A stretch of 17,576 nt of DNA from Streptococcus lactarius (GTDB lineage: Bacteria; Bacillota; Bacilli; Lactobacillales; Streptococcaceae), in the NCBI RefSeq assembly GCF_016642265.1, contig NZ_MRXX01000007.1:130180-147755 (forward strand), read 5' to 3'. This document shows positions 1 to 7,349 of the stretch, piece by piece. Numbering within the stretch: position 1 is the stretch's first letter; the number at the start of each line of letters is the position of its first letter. The notes beneath the pieces were generated by a model, which did no database searches, was not told the DNA's origin, and saw only the letters and a program-made list of their open reading frames with translations. The position numbers and the translations under genes were made by a program.

Positions 1-2
1 CC

Positions 3-43
3 AAAAACAAGAAGAGGCTGGGACAAAAGTCCTAGCCTCTTCT
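3..43 (-). terminator. fusA intrinsic terminator
   Basis: Bases 10-24 pair with 29-43: a 15-bp stem with one G-U pair and an AAAA loop. Read on the minus strand it is followed by a short T-rich tract (complement of 3-7). It starts 13 bases past the fusA stop codon, so it ends the str operon transcript. The stem contains a GGGAC/GTCC core that recurs in the hairpin at the right end of the window. Confidence 0.85.
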
Positions 44-56
44 GTAGGTGAGTGAA

Positions 57-2138
57 TTAAGCTTCACCTTTCGCTTTTTTAATGATTTCTTCTTGTACTG
101 ATTTTGGTACATCTTCGTAGTGGTCGAATACCATCATGAAGGTACCACGTCCTTGAGTTGCAGAACGAAGAACAGTAGCGTAACCGAACATTTCAGCAAG
201 TGGTACATAAGCACGAACTATTTGGCTGTTACCATGTGCTTCCATACCATCTACACGTCCACGACGAGCAGTTACGTGACCCATAACATCCCCAAGGTTT
301 TCTTCAGGAACTGTGATGGTTACAAGCATCATTGGTTCAAGGATAGCTGGTTGTGCAGTCTTAGCAGCTTCTTTAAGTGCAAGAGATGCAGCGATCTTGA
401 AGGCTGTTTCAGATGAGTCGACATCGTGGTATGAACCATCGTAAAGCTTCGCTTTCACGTCAACCATTGGGTAACCAGCAAGAACACCATTTGCCATAGA
501 TTCTTGAAGTCCTTTTTCTACTGCAGGGATGAATTCACGTGGAACCACACCACCGACGATCGCATTTTCGAACTCGAATCCTTTACCTTCTTCGTTTGGA
601 GTAAATTCAATCCAAACATCACCAAACTGACCTTTACCACCAGATTGACGTTTGAAGAATCCACGTGCTTGTGTAGAAGCGCGGAATGTTTCACGGTAAG
701 ATACTTGAGGAGCACCAACGTTTGCTTCAACCTTGAATTCACGTTTCATACGGTCAACAAGGACATCCAAGTGCAACTCACCCATACCAGAGATAACTGT
801 TTCACCAGTTTCTGGGTTTGTTTCAACACGGAAAGTTGGATCTTCTTCAGCCAATTTTTGAAGGGCAATCGCCATCTTATCTTGGTCAGCTTTAGATTTA
901 GGTTCAACCATCAATTGGATAACTGGTTCTGGAACTTCGATTGATTCAAGGATGATTTTAGCTTTTTCATCTGTCAATGAGTCACCAGTTGTTGTATCTT
1001 TCAAACCAACGGCAGCAGCGATATCTCCAGAGTAAACTGTTTCGATTTCTTTACGAGTGTTGGCGTGCATTTGAAGGATACGTCCGATACGTTCACGTTT
1101 ACCTTTAGAAGTGTTCAAGACGTATGAACCTGAGTTCAAGACACCTGAGTAAACACGGAAGAAGGTCAAACGACCTACGAATGGGTCCGTCATGATCTTG
1201 AAGGCAAGCGCTGCAAATGGCTCTTCATCAGATGCTGGACGTTCTTCTTCTTCTTCTGTATCTGGGTTTACACCCTTGATTGCAGGGATATCAAGTGGGC
1301 TTGGAAGGTAGTCAAGGACTGCATCCAACATCAATTGAACCCCTTTGTTCTTGAAGGCAGAACCACACAATACTGGGAAGAATTCAACATTGATCGTCGC
1401 TTTACGGATACCAGCTTTCAATTCTTCATTTGTGATTTCTTCACCTTCAAGGTATTTCATCATCAAATCTTCATCAGTTTCAGCAACTGCTTCAACCAAT
1501 TTTTCACGGTATTCTTGCGCTTGTTCAAGGTATTCAGCAGGAATATCTTCTTCAAGGATATCTGTACCAAGGTCGTTGGTATAGATTTCAGCTTTCATCT
1601 TGATCAAGTCGATGATTCCACGGAAGTCATCTTCAGCACCGATTGGCAATTGAATTGGGTGAGCGTTTGCTTGAAGACGGTCATGAAGTGTGCTTACTGA
1701 GTAAAGGAAGTCAGCACCGATTTTATCCATCTTGTTGGCAAATACGATACGTGGAACTCTGTATTCAGTTGCTTGACGCCAAACTGTTTCTGTTTGAGGT
1801 TCTACACCTGATTGAGAGTCGAGAACGGTAACCGCACCGTCCAATACACGAAGAGAACGTTGTACTTCGATCGTGAAGTCCACGTGTCCTGGTGTGTCGA
1901 TGATGTTTACACGAGTGTCTTTCCATTGAGCTGTTGTTGCAGCAGATGTGATCGTGATCCCACGTTCTTGTTCTTGCTCCATCCAGTCCATTTGTGACGC
2001 ACCTTCGTGAGTTTCACCGATTTTGTGAATCTTACCAGTGTAGTAAAGGATACGCTCAGTTGTAGTTGTTTTACCAGCATCGACGTGAGCCATGATACCG
2101 ATATTACGAGTTTTTTCAAGTGAAAATTCGCGTGCCAT
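57..2138 (-). CDS. fusA: Elongation factor G
   Basis: This is the ribosomal translocation GTPase, which also recycles ribosomes together with RRF. It has 693 residues, the normal length. The G1 loop AHVDAGKT is at residues 17-24, the switch I motif [11 protein letters not shown] at 59-69, DTPGH (G3) at 81-85 and NKMD (G4) at 135-138. Domains II to V follow without a break. The frame stays open for 26 codons upstream, but the ATG at 2138 gives the conserved [10 protein letters not shown] start and has an AGGAGA ribosome binding site 10 bases before it, so I use it. It is the last gene of the str operon and is separated from rpsG by an unusually long gap. It also has its own extended -10 promoter (2175-2183), so it can be made apart from S12 and S7. 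Confidence 0.98.
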   Translation of the reverse strand: MAREFSLEKTRNIGIMAHVDAGKTTTTERILYYTGKIHKIGETHEGASQMDWMEQEQERGITITSAATTAQWKDTRVNIIDTPGHVDFTIEVQRSLRVLDGAVTVLDSQSGVEPQTETVWRQATEYRVPRIVFANKMDKIGADFLYSVSTLHDRLQANAHPIQLPIGAEDDFRGIIDLIKMKAEIYTNDLGTDILEEDIPAEYLEQAQEYREKLVEAVAETDEDLMMKYLEGEEITNEELKAGIRKATINVEFFPVLCGSAFKNKGVQLMLDAVLDYLPSPLDIPAIKGVNPDTEEEEERPASDEEPFAALAFKIMTDPFVGRLTFFRVYSGVLNSGSYVLNTSKGKRERIGRILQMHANTRKEIETVYSGDIAAAVGLKDTTTGDSLTDEKAKIILESIEVPEPVIQLMVEPKSKADQDKMAIALQKLAEEDPTFRVETNPETGETVISGMGELHLDVLVDRMKREFKVEANVGAPQVSYRETFRASTQARGFFKRQSGGKGQFGDVWIEFTPNEEGKGFEFENAIVGGVVPREFIPAVEKGLQESMANGVLAGYPMVDVKAKLYDGSYHDVDSSETAFKIAASLALKEAAKTAQPAILEPMMLVTITVPEENLGDVMGHVTARRGRVDGMEAHGNSQIVRAYVPLAEMFGYATVLRSATQGRGTFMMVFDHYEDVPKSVQEEIIKKAKGEA

Positions 2139-2174
2139 GAGGTTTGTTTCTCCTATATTTTTTATTTCTATTCT

Positions 2175-2183
2175 ATTATAACA
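2175..2183 (-). promoter_or_regulatory. Extended -10 promoter for fusA
   Basis: On the minus strand this reads TGTTATAAT, a perfect TGn plus TATAAT. I see no good -35 at 16-18 bases, which is usual for extended -10 promoters. Transcription would start about 30 bases before the fusA ATG and downstream of both structured elements, so transcripts from here would lack them. Confidence 0.7.
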
Positions 2184-2304
2184 CGATTTCAATAAAAACG
2201 GATAGGCAGGACCCACCCGTTCTCATTGGTTTCTTGATTTGTTGGTTTCAACTTGTAGATGAGTTGAATTGAAGCTGAAACTATATGTTTAGCTAACTTG
2301 AACC

Positions 2305-2396
2305 CGAACGAGGCCCGGTGCAAAAAAGATAAACTGCTTTGTGTTCACGGAACACTGCATCAGTTTCCTATTTTTGCTTTGGGCCTTTGCCGCTCT
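2305..2396 (-). ncRNA. Structured RNA element, copy B (fusA-proximal)
   Basis: On the minus strand this 92-nt segment folds into one long arm. P1 is AGAGCG with CGTTCG (2391-2396/2305-2310, one G-U, outer pair lost). P2 is AGGCCC/GGGCCT on the plus strand (2311-2316/2381-2386). P3 is 2320-2326/2371-2377. An AAAC/GTTT helix is at 2331-2334/2363-2366. The P4 hairpin is GTGTTC/GAACAC (2341-2346/2350-2355) with a 3-nt loop. Copy A is exactly 140 bp to the right with the same fold, and many differences between the copies are paired changes that keep the helices. The unpaired strands (minus-strand ATAGGAAACTGAYGCAGT and GTTTATCT) are nearly identical. Type and function are unknown; it may be a cis-acting mRNA structure or a dispersed repeat rather than a free RNA. 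Confidence 0.65.
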
Positions 2397-2444
2397 TGGT
2401 ATCATAATTGGACTCGGGCTAAAGTTAATTAGCCGATTTGAGCC

Positions 2445-2536
2445 GGAACGGGATGCTGTGTGAAAAAGATAAACTTCCTTGTATTCGTCGAATACTGCGT
2501 CAGTTTCCTATTTTCACTTTGCATCCTTGCCGTTCC
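2445..2536 (-). ncRNA. Structured RNA element, copy A (rpsG-proximal)
   Basis: This is the partner of the element at 2305-2396. It starts 13 bases beyond the rpsG stop codon. P1 is GGAACG/CGTTCC (2445-2450/2531-2536). P2 is GGATGC/GCATCC (2451-2456/2521-2526). P3 is GTGAAAA/TTTTCAC (2460-2466/2511-2517). The small helix is 2471-2474/2503-2506. P4 is GTATTC/GAATAC (2481-2486/2490-2495) with a 3-nt loop. Over 2321-2410 against 2461-2550 I count 68 of 90 identical bases with no gaps. It lies in the rpsL-rpsG transcript, so it would be a 3' or intercistronic element of the S7 message. Confidence 0.68.
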
Positions 2537-2549
2537 TAGCATCATGATT

Positions 2550-3020
2550 TTACCAACGGAAGTGTGCGAAGGCACGGTTGGCTTCTGCCATACGGTGAGT
2601 GTCTTCACGTTTCTTAACGGCTGCACCAGTGTTGTTTGCTGCATCCAAGATTTCTTTTGCAAGGCGATCCACCATAGTGTGTTCACCACGTTGACGAGCG
2701 ATTGTTACCAACCAACGAAGTCCAAGTGTTGTACGACGTTCTGGACGAACTTCAACTGGGACTTGGTAGTTAGATCCACCGACACGGCGTGCACGTACTT
2801 CAAGTACAGGCATGATGTTTTCCATAGCTGTTTCGAATACTTCAAGAGCATCGTTTCCAGTAGCTTCTTTGATTTGTTCGAAAGCTCCGTAAACGATTGA
2901 AGCAGCTGTACCACGTTTACCATCAAGCATAACGCGGTTGATAAGACGAGTAACTAATTGTGAATTGTAAAGCGGATCTGGCAATACATCGCGTTTAGGC
3001 GCACGGTTTTTACGACTCAT
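2550..3020 (-). CDS. rpsG: 30S ribosomal protein S7
   Basis: This is the primary 16S rRNA-binding protein that nucleates assembly of the 30S head and lines the E-site exit. It has 156 residues, the normal length. It begins [20 protein letters not shown] and carries the family blocks [21 protein letters not shown] (about 77-97) and the RAFAHFRW C-terminus. The ATG at 3020 has a GAAAGGGG ribosome binding site. It lies 19 bp after rpsL and is co-transcribed with it. Downstream, instead of a short spacer before fusA, comes a 411-bp gap with two folded elements. In E. coli S7 represses its own operon through the rpsL-rpsG spacer; here that spacer is too short for a comparable structure. Confidence 0.98.
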   Translation of the reverse strand: MSRKNRAPKRDVLPDPLYNSQLVTRLINRVMLDGKRGTAASIVYGAFEQIKEATGNDALEVFETAMENIMPVLEVRARRVGGSNYQVPVEVRPERRTTLGLRWLVTIARQRGEHTMVDRLAKEILDAANNTGAAVKKREDTHRMAEANRAFAHFRW

Positions 3021-3039
3021 TTCTCTTTATCCCCTTTCC

Positions 3040-3453
3040 TTATGCTTTTGGTTTTTTAGTACCGTATTTAGAACGGCCTTGTTTACGATCGTTTACACCT
3101 GCAGTATCAAGTGCTCCACGGACGATATGGTAACGTACCCCTGGAAGGTCTTTTACACGTCCACCACGAAGAAGAACCACGCTGTGTTCTTGCAAGTTGT
3201 GTCCGATACCTGGGATATAAGCAGTCACTTCGATCAAGTTGCTCAAACGTACACGAGCGAATTTACGAAGGGCTGAGTTAGGTTTCTTGGGTGTCATTGT
3301 TCCAACACGAGTTGCAACACCACGTTTTTGTGGTGAAGAAACGTTTGTTTGAACTTTTTTATGACTGTTGTAACCAACGTTCAAAGCTGGTGATTTAGAT
3401 TTTTCTACTTTTGATTTACGCGGTTTGCGAACCAATTGGTTAATTGTAGGCAT
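3040..3453 (-). CDS. rpsL: 30S ribosomal protein S12
   Basis: This protein sits at the decoding centre of the 30S subunit and controls tRNA selection accuracy. It has 137 residues, the usual low-GC Gram-positive length with the internal insertion around residues 14-26. The signature [11 protein letters not shown] is at 54-64. Lysines 56 and 101, the classic sites of streptomycin-resistance substitutions, are wild type, and D102 (methylthiolated in some bacteria) is present. The ATG at 3453 has an AGGAGA-type site about seven bases upstream. It is first in the str operon, behind a consensus-like promoter and a leader of about 130 nt. Confidence 0.98.
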   Translation of the reverse strand: MPTINQLVRKPRKSKVEKSKSPALNVGYNSHKKVQTNVSSPQKRGVATRVGTMTPKKPNSALRKFARVRLSNLIEVTAYIPGIGHNLQEHSVVLLRGGRVKDLPGVRYHIVRGALDTAGVNDRKQGRSKYGTKKPKA

Positions 3454-3486
3454 CTACATTCTCCTGTGAAATTTTTTATTTTTGGT

Positions 3487-3523
3487 GATGGTACACTTGG
3501 TGACAGCTACCATCCGTGTGTAC
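3487..3523 (-). promoter_or_regulatory. rpsL leader with competing hairpins
   Basis: The 5' leader of the rpsL message holds two overlapping inverted repeats: GATGGT/ACCATC (3487-3492/3509-3514) and GTACAC/GTGTAC (3491-3496/3518-3523). They share bases 3491-3492, so they cannot both form completely. A further GTACAC lies at 3551-3556 near the transcript 5' end and could offer another partner. The layout is compatible with a ribosomal-protein leader switch, but no known S12 leader motif is recognised. Confidence 0.4.
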
Positions 3524-3591
3524 TTTTGCAACATTTGTCAGCACGTCCCTGTACACTCTTGAGAGACCAAAAGTAAAAAGTACCGTCTATT

Positions 3592-3620
3592 ATTATAACA
3601 CGACGGCACTTTGATTGCAA
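3592..3620 (-). promoter_or_regulatory. rpsL (str operon) promoter
   Basis: On the minus strand there is TTGCAA (3615-3620), a 17-base spacer, then TATAAT (3592-3597), with TGT directly before it as an extended -10. This is the only good promoter upstream of rpsL. It predicts a start near 3585 and a leader of about 130 nt. Confidence 0.85.
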
Positions 3621-3655
3621 GATCTTTTTTTATATTTTCCCCAACTTCAAAAACT

Positions 3656-4192
3656 CTATTGTTGAGCTGTTTCAGCCGGCGCTTGAGCTCCTCCATCTAC
3701 TGCTGGAGTTGACTGTTGCTGCTGAGCAGGGACTGTTGCAACACCCGCCCCACCATTTGCATTGGCATTGGCACCCGTTTGATTTTGTTGGGTCGCTGTA
3801 GCATCCCCTTCATAGGTCAAACCATAATAATTGGCAATGTATTGGATACGGGCTGTGAGCGATTGTTTTTGAGTCTCATCCTTTACTTTTTTGACGGCAG
3901 TTTGAGCCGCGTTCACAGTGTCTTGACTAGGATTAGTCTCCATTTGCACAACTGCTTTTTCTGCAGCTTCTGTATTTTTCTTTTCTTCCTTTTTCTCTTT
4001 CTCTTCTTTTGTTTCTTTTTTAACGGGAAGAGAACCTGTTTTTTTAGCAGGCTGGATTTCTGTTGTTACTTGAGCAGCTGTATTCTTTTTCACCGTATAC
4101 ATACCTGCCACCAAAATAAAGGTCAGGGCCAAAACAGTCAGCAAACGGATCCATAAAGGACTGTTATCAAATCGGTCTAAGATTCTTTTCAC
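3656..4192 (-). CDS. Small membrane-anchored extracellular protein, unknown function
   Basis: I do not recognise this 178-residue protein by name. Residues 1-14 are basic and polar. One hydrophobic segment at about 16-34 looks like an uncleaved signal anchor, which would place the rest outside the cell. Residues 50-75 are almost all lysine and glutamate. About 76-125 looks helical, with a pattern (NPSQDTVNAAQTAVKKVKDE and a following RIQYIANYYG) like small helical modules of Gram-positive surface proteins. The C-terminus from about 130 is Q/A/N/G/T-rich low complexity with no LPXTG. The start codon is GTG, with AGGAGA eight bases upstream. It lies 24 bp after purR, so it probably shares that transcript, and no clear terminator separates it from the str promoter. 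The link to purine regulation may only be positional. Confidence 0.85.
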   Translation of the reverse strand: MKRILDRFDNSPLWIRLLTVLALTFILVAGMYTVKKNTAAQVTTEIQPAKKTGSLPVKKETKEEKEKKEEKKNTEAAEKAVVQMETNPSQDTVNAAQTAVKKVKDETQKQSLTARIQYIANYYGLTYEGDATATQQNQTGANANANGGAGVATVPAQQQQSTPAVDGGAQAPAETAQQ

Positions 4193-4216
4193 TTTTTGCT
4201 TCTCCTTTCTCGCCTC

Positions 4217-5032
4217 TTAATCAAAGATATTTCCTACTTCGACATTTAATTTATTTTCTTTGACATCGATATTTGTCACGCGGAGCAAGGATTTGTGTTC
4301 AAAAAATTCGCGCTCAGTCGAGGCATTGTCCGCAAAGACAGCCACTCCTGCCAATTCGGAATCAAACTCAGATAAGAGACTGACCATTCCGTTGATGGTT
4401 CCACCACCTTTGAGGAAGTCATCGACAATCAAGACGCGGCTTCCTGCTTTGAGGCTACGTTTTGATAGGAACATTTTTTCGATACGATCCCCGCTGGAGC
4501 CGGAAACATAATTGACACTGACGGTTGAACCTTCTGTGATTTTTAAATCACGGCGAACAATGACAAATGGTACATTCAAAACGTTGGCTACGGCATTGGC
4601 CAAAGGGACGCCCTTGGTAGCAACGGTCATAACGGCATCGATCTTTTTATTGCGGAAAGCTTTGGCAATGATGCGTCCGATGCTGTTTAAAATTTTCGGA
4701 TTGCTTAACAAATCAGATAAGTAAATATAGCCCCCTGGAAGAATCCGGTTGCTTTCTGATAATTGTTGGCAAAGTTCCTCAACGATTTCTTTGGATTCCT
4801 CATCTGAGATGGAGGGTGTAAAGACGACGCCTCCGCCTGCTCCTGTGATCGTCTCAATATGGCCGATTTCCATCTCTTCAAAAGCACGCTTGATGATCAC
4901 GATATCTTCTGAAATAGAGGATTTAGCAGACTCATACTTTTCCGCAAAGGTATTGAGACTGGTCAATTCATAAGGATGATTGATCAGGTAATTTGAAATC
5001 ACAACCATCCGTTCACTTCTTCTTAATTTCAT
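4217..5032 (-). CDS. purR: Purine operon repressor PurR
   Basis: This is the Gram-positive PurR, a transcription regulator of purine synthesis and salvage that binds PurBox DNA and senses PRPP and, in streptococci, guanine nucleotides. It has 271 residues. An N-terminal winged helix covers about 1-73 (MKLRRSERMVVISNYL). A type I phosphoribosyltransferase domain follows, with the PRPP loop VLIVDDFLKGGGT at 200-212. The frame is open 19 codons further upstream, but ATG 5032 has a GGTGA site (the 3' part of the Shine-Dalgarno sequence) and matches the family start. An extended -10 promoter lies just upstream, and a PurBox-like match sits at its -35 position, so autoregulation is possible. The downstream neighbour is the small anchored protein. 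Confidence 0.97.
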   Translation of the reverse strand: MKLRRSERMVVISNYLINHPYELTSLNTFAEKYESAKSSISEDIVIIKRAFEEMEIGHIETITGAGGGVVFTPSISDEESKEIVEELCQQLSESNRILPGGYIYLSDLLSNPKILNSIGRIIAKAFRNKKIDAVMTVATKGVPLANAVANVLNVPFVIVRRDLKITEGSTVSVNYVSGSSGDRIEKMFLSKRSLKAGSRVLIVDDFLKGGGTINGMVSLLSEFDSELAGVAVFADNASTEREFFEHKSLLRVTNIDVKENKLNVEVGNIFD

Positions 5033-5057
5033 ATTTTCACCATGTAGTTTTTTTATC

Positions 5058-5066
5058 ATTATACCA
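5058..5066 (-). promoter_or_regulatory. Extended -10 promoter for purR
   Basis: The minus strand reads TGGTATAAT, about 25 bases before the purR ATG. The -35 position falls on GTTCGTTTT-type sequence with little match to TTGACA. That sequence overlaps both the yhaM terminator arm and a PurBox-like site at 5078-5090. Confidence 0.65.
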
Positions 5067-5075
5067 TAAGAACAG

Positions 5076-5114
5076 AAAAAAACGAACATTCTGATTGGAA
5101 GAAGGTCGTTTTTT
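5076..5114 (-). terminator. Terminator of the rsgA-yhaM operon
   Basis: AAAAAACGA (5077-5085) pairs with TCGTTTTTT (5106-5114), and a weaker inner TTCT/AGAA helix is possible. Minus-strand transcripts end in seven Ts. It lies 50 bases past the yhaM stop. The symmetric A and T tracts mean it could also work on the other strand. The stem is AT-rich, so efficiency is uncertain. Confidence 0.55.
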
Positions 5115-5163
5115 CGTGATTTTTTTCTTTTTGATCCTCGATTCCCCGTAGAAATCGCTGTCT

Positions 5164-6111
5164 TTACTGATCGAGATTCGGTTTATAGAAGGATCTGTTT
5201 TCCATAGCGAAGATTTTATTAGTCATCTCACCAGGACCGACTAAGCCGAGAGCAGTTGTCATCATCATCATTTCCGCATCTAGATTGTCAATCATGTGAA
5301 TAATCTCTGCTTCCATGATCTTGGGACGAACAGGGCTTCCATATTCTAGCAAACCATGGTGGCTCAAGACCACATGGCGAAGAACAATGACTTCTTCTTT
5401 TTGATCATCGATTTTTAATTCTTGAAGGACTTTGGTAATTTCTTCGTCGATCAAAGCAATATGGCCAATGAGGTTGCCTCGAACGGTGTATTCGGTGTTT
5501 TCAGGGCCACTAAGTTCCAGTACTTTTGCTAAGTCATGCAACATAATTCCCGCAAAGAGCAGACTCTTATTTAACTGCGGGTAGATGTCGCCAATGCGAT
5601 CTGCCAAGCGAACCATGGTCGCTGTGTGATAAGCGAGGCCTGCTTCAAAGGCATGGTGATTGGTTTTTGCGGCTGGATAGCTATAGAACTCCTTGTCGTA
5701 TTTGCTATAGAGGGCCCGAACAACTCGTTGCCAGACTGGATTTTCAATTTTGAAAAGGACATTTGAAAGATAATCTTGTAGTTCCTTGGGATCTACAGGC
5801 GGTTTTTCCTTGAAGTCAGCTGGATTACTTGGTTCTCCTGCTTGGGGCAAGCGCATGGTTAATTGATTAACCTGCGGGGTATTGTTGTAAACTTCTCGGC
5901 GGCCAGTCATATGGACGACGCGTCCCGCTGTGAAGCTCTCTACATTATGAGGTTGGGCATCCCATAGCTTGCCTTCAATGGTTCCAGTCTCATCTTGGAA
6001 TACAAAGGCTAAGTAGTTCTTCCCTGCACGGGTCTGGCGCACCTCTGCTGTCTTGATCAAATAGAATCCTTCAAACAGTTCATCTTTTTTCATTTGGCTA
6101 ATTTTGATCAT
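5164..6111 (-). CDS. yhaM: 3'-5' exoribonuclease YhaM (Cbf1)
   Basis: This is a metal-dependent 3'-to-5' exonuclease that trims RNA 3' ends and can act on single-stranded DNA. In streptococci YhaM is reported to shorten most mRNA 3' ends by a few bases. It has 315 residues. An OB-fold region covers about 10-90 (residues 18-88 include YLIKTAEVRQ and GKLWDAQPHN). An HD domain follows with H162, the HD pair 192-193, H251-H252 and D275. The ATG at 6111 (MIKISQMKKDEL) has an AGGGAG site and overlaps the end of rmuC by 14 bp. The next ATG at 6093 would remove the overlap but cut conserved sequence. It is the last gene of a five-gene operon and is followed by a terminator. Confidence 0.95.
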   Translation of the reverse strand: MIKISQMKKDELFEGFYLIKTAEVRQTRAGKNYLAFVFQDETGTIEGKLWDAQPHNVESFTAGRVVHMTGRREVYNNTPQVNQLTMRLPQAGEPSNPADFKEKPPVDPKELQDYLSNVLFKIENPVWQRVVRALYSKYDKEFYSYPAAKTNHHAFEAGLAYHTATMVRLADRIGDIYPQLNKSLLFAGIMLHDLAKVLELSGPENTEYTVRGNLIGHIALIDEEITKVLQELKIDDQKEEVIVLRHVVLSHHGLLEYGSPVRPKIMEAEIIHMIDNLDAEMMMMTTALGLVGPGEMTNKIFAMENRSFYKPNLDQ

Positions 6112-7348
6112 CCTCGTCTCCCTCTGTTGTCTCTTCATCTAGTCCTAGCAGGTCCTCGTTGCTTTCGATTTGGCGGAGCGTCCGCTCGATCGCATTGGTC
6201 CGTCTGGTTAGTAAATCATCAATGTTATTAGAAGCATTCTTTAAATGGCGCTGAGTCTTGGCTAGAATCCCTCCAAACTTATGGAATTCTGATTTGACCG
6301 ATCCCAACACCTTGCTAATGTCATCTGCACTCTTTTGGATGTTGAGCGTTTTAAAGCCAACAGATAAGGAATTCAAAAGGGCTGACAGCGTGCTTGGTCC
6401 AGCCACTAAAATTTGTTCTTCCCGACGCAAGCGATCGAAAAATGCTGGATTTCGAACTACCTCTGAATAGAGGCCTTCTGTTGGTAAAAAGAGAATCCCG
6501 AAATTGGTCGTTGCAGGTGGGAAGAGATATTTTTGCTGGATGTCTTTTGCAAAGCGTTGGAGTCTGTTCAAAAGGGCTTTGCGGTAACGCTCGATCTCTT
6601 CTTTATCGCCAGATTCATAAGCCTCTTCCAGACGGTAATAGTCTTCGAGAGGAAACTTAGAGTCAATCGGCAGATAGACTGGCTCCTCTCCTTGTCCTGG
6701 AAGCTTAATGGCATACTCCACGCGCTCACTGGATTGGGGAACGGTAACAAACTCTCGCTCATACTGGGCTGGGGTCAAGATATCTTCAATGATCTGTCCC
6801 AACTGCAATTCGCCCATAATCCCACGGGTCTTGGTGTTGGAGAGAACTTTATTAAGGGTCCCAACATCCCGAGCTACCGTCTGCATTTCTCCCAAGCCTT
6901 TATTGACCGACTCCAATTGTTTTGAAACGGTCTCAAAGGAAGTCTGCAAGCGGTGTTGCAAGGTTTTCTCCAATTTTTCTTCCACTGTTTGGCGCATCTG
7001 CTCTAGGCGCACTTCATTGGACTCTTGGATTTGGCGCATGCGCTCATCCGTCTTATCTCGATTTTTGGTAAAGTGCTCATTCATCTCAGCGCGCAAAGCC
7101 GTCGTCTGCTGGTGGATCTCTACTCGCATCTCTGTCAAGCGATCTGTCAAGGCGATCTCTAACTGCTGATTGGCAATCTGGCTTGCTTGTCTTTCTTTTT
7201 CAAAACGGTAGTCCAACTGGTCTGTCAAATGATCCTCGTGGTCTTCCAGCATCTCACCAATATTTGGCTTTGTATCATCTGACCGTTGCAAGAGATAGAT
7301 GAGGAGACCCAGATTGAGCAGGCCAATCAGAAGCGGCATGATATTCAT
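6098..7348 (-). CDS. rmuC: DNA recombination protein RmuC
   Basis: RmuC-family proteins limit recombination at inverted repeats and carry a predicted PD-(D/E)XK-like nuclease fold. It has 416 residues. An N-terminal membrane segment is at about 4-22. A long charged coiled coil runs from about 30 to 160. The conserved RmuC domain has KTRGIMGE at 173-180 and PIDSKFP at 227-233, then FLPTEGLYSEV and VAGPSTLSALLNSL further on. The C-terminus is acidic. ATG 7348 has AGAGG just upstream and follows the thiN stop by one base (TAATATG), so translation is probably coupled. The longer open frame upstream runs through thiN and lacks a site of its own. Confidence 0.95.
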   Translation of the reverse strand: MNIMPLLIGLLNLGLLIYLLQRSDDTKPNIGEMLEDHEDHLTDQLDYRFEKERQASQIANQQLEIALTDRLTEMRVEIHQQTTALRAEMNEHFTKNRDKTDERMRQIQESNEVRLEQMRQTVEEKLEKTLQHRLQTSFETVSKQLESVNKGLGEMQTVARDVGTLNKVLSNTKTRGIMGELQLGQIIEDILTPAQYEREFVTVPQSSERVEYAIKLPGQGEEPVYLPIDSKFPLEDYYRLEEAYESGDKEEIERYRKALLNRLQRFAKDIQQKYLFPPATTNFGILFLPTEGLYSEVVRNPAFFDRLRREEQILVAGPSTLSALLNSLSVGFKTLNIQKSADDISKVLGSVKSEFHKFGGILAKTQRHLKNASNNIDDLLTRRTNAIERTLRQIESNEDLLGLDEETTEGDEDDQN

Positions 7349-7349
7349 A

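Noticed and set aside
120..1831. Several plus-strand open frames opposite fusA
   Set aside because: They are antisense shadows of a fully conserved EF-G gene, with Cys/Phe-rich composition and no ribosome binding sites.
2445..2536. Kink-turn or known riboswitch aptamer in the tandem element
   Set aside because: The internal loop has GA-rich strands, but no arrangement fits the bulge plus tandem G-A pattern, and no known aptamer core is recognised.
2429..2900. Open frames on both strands across the rpsG end and the repeat element
   Set aside because: They overlap rpsG in other frames; the coding look comes from S7, and the element outside S7 is explained by RNA structure.
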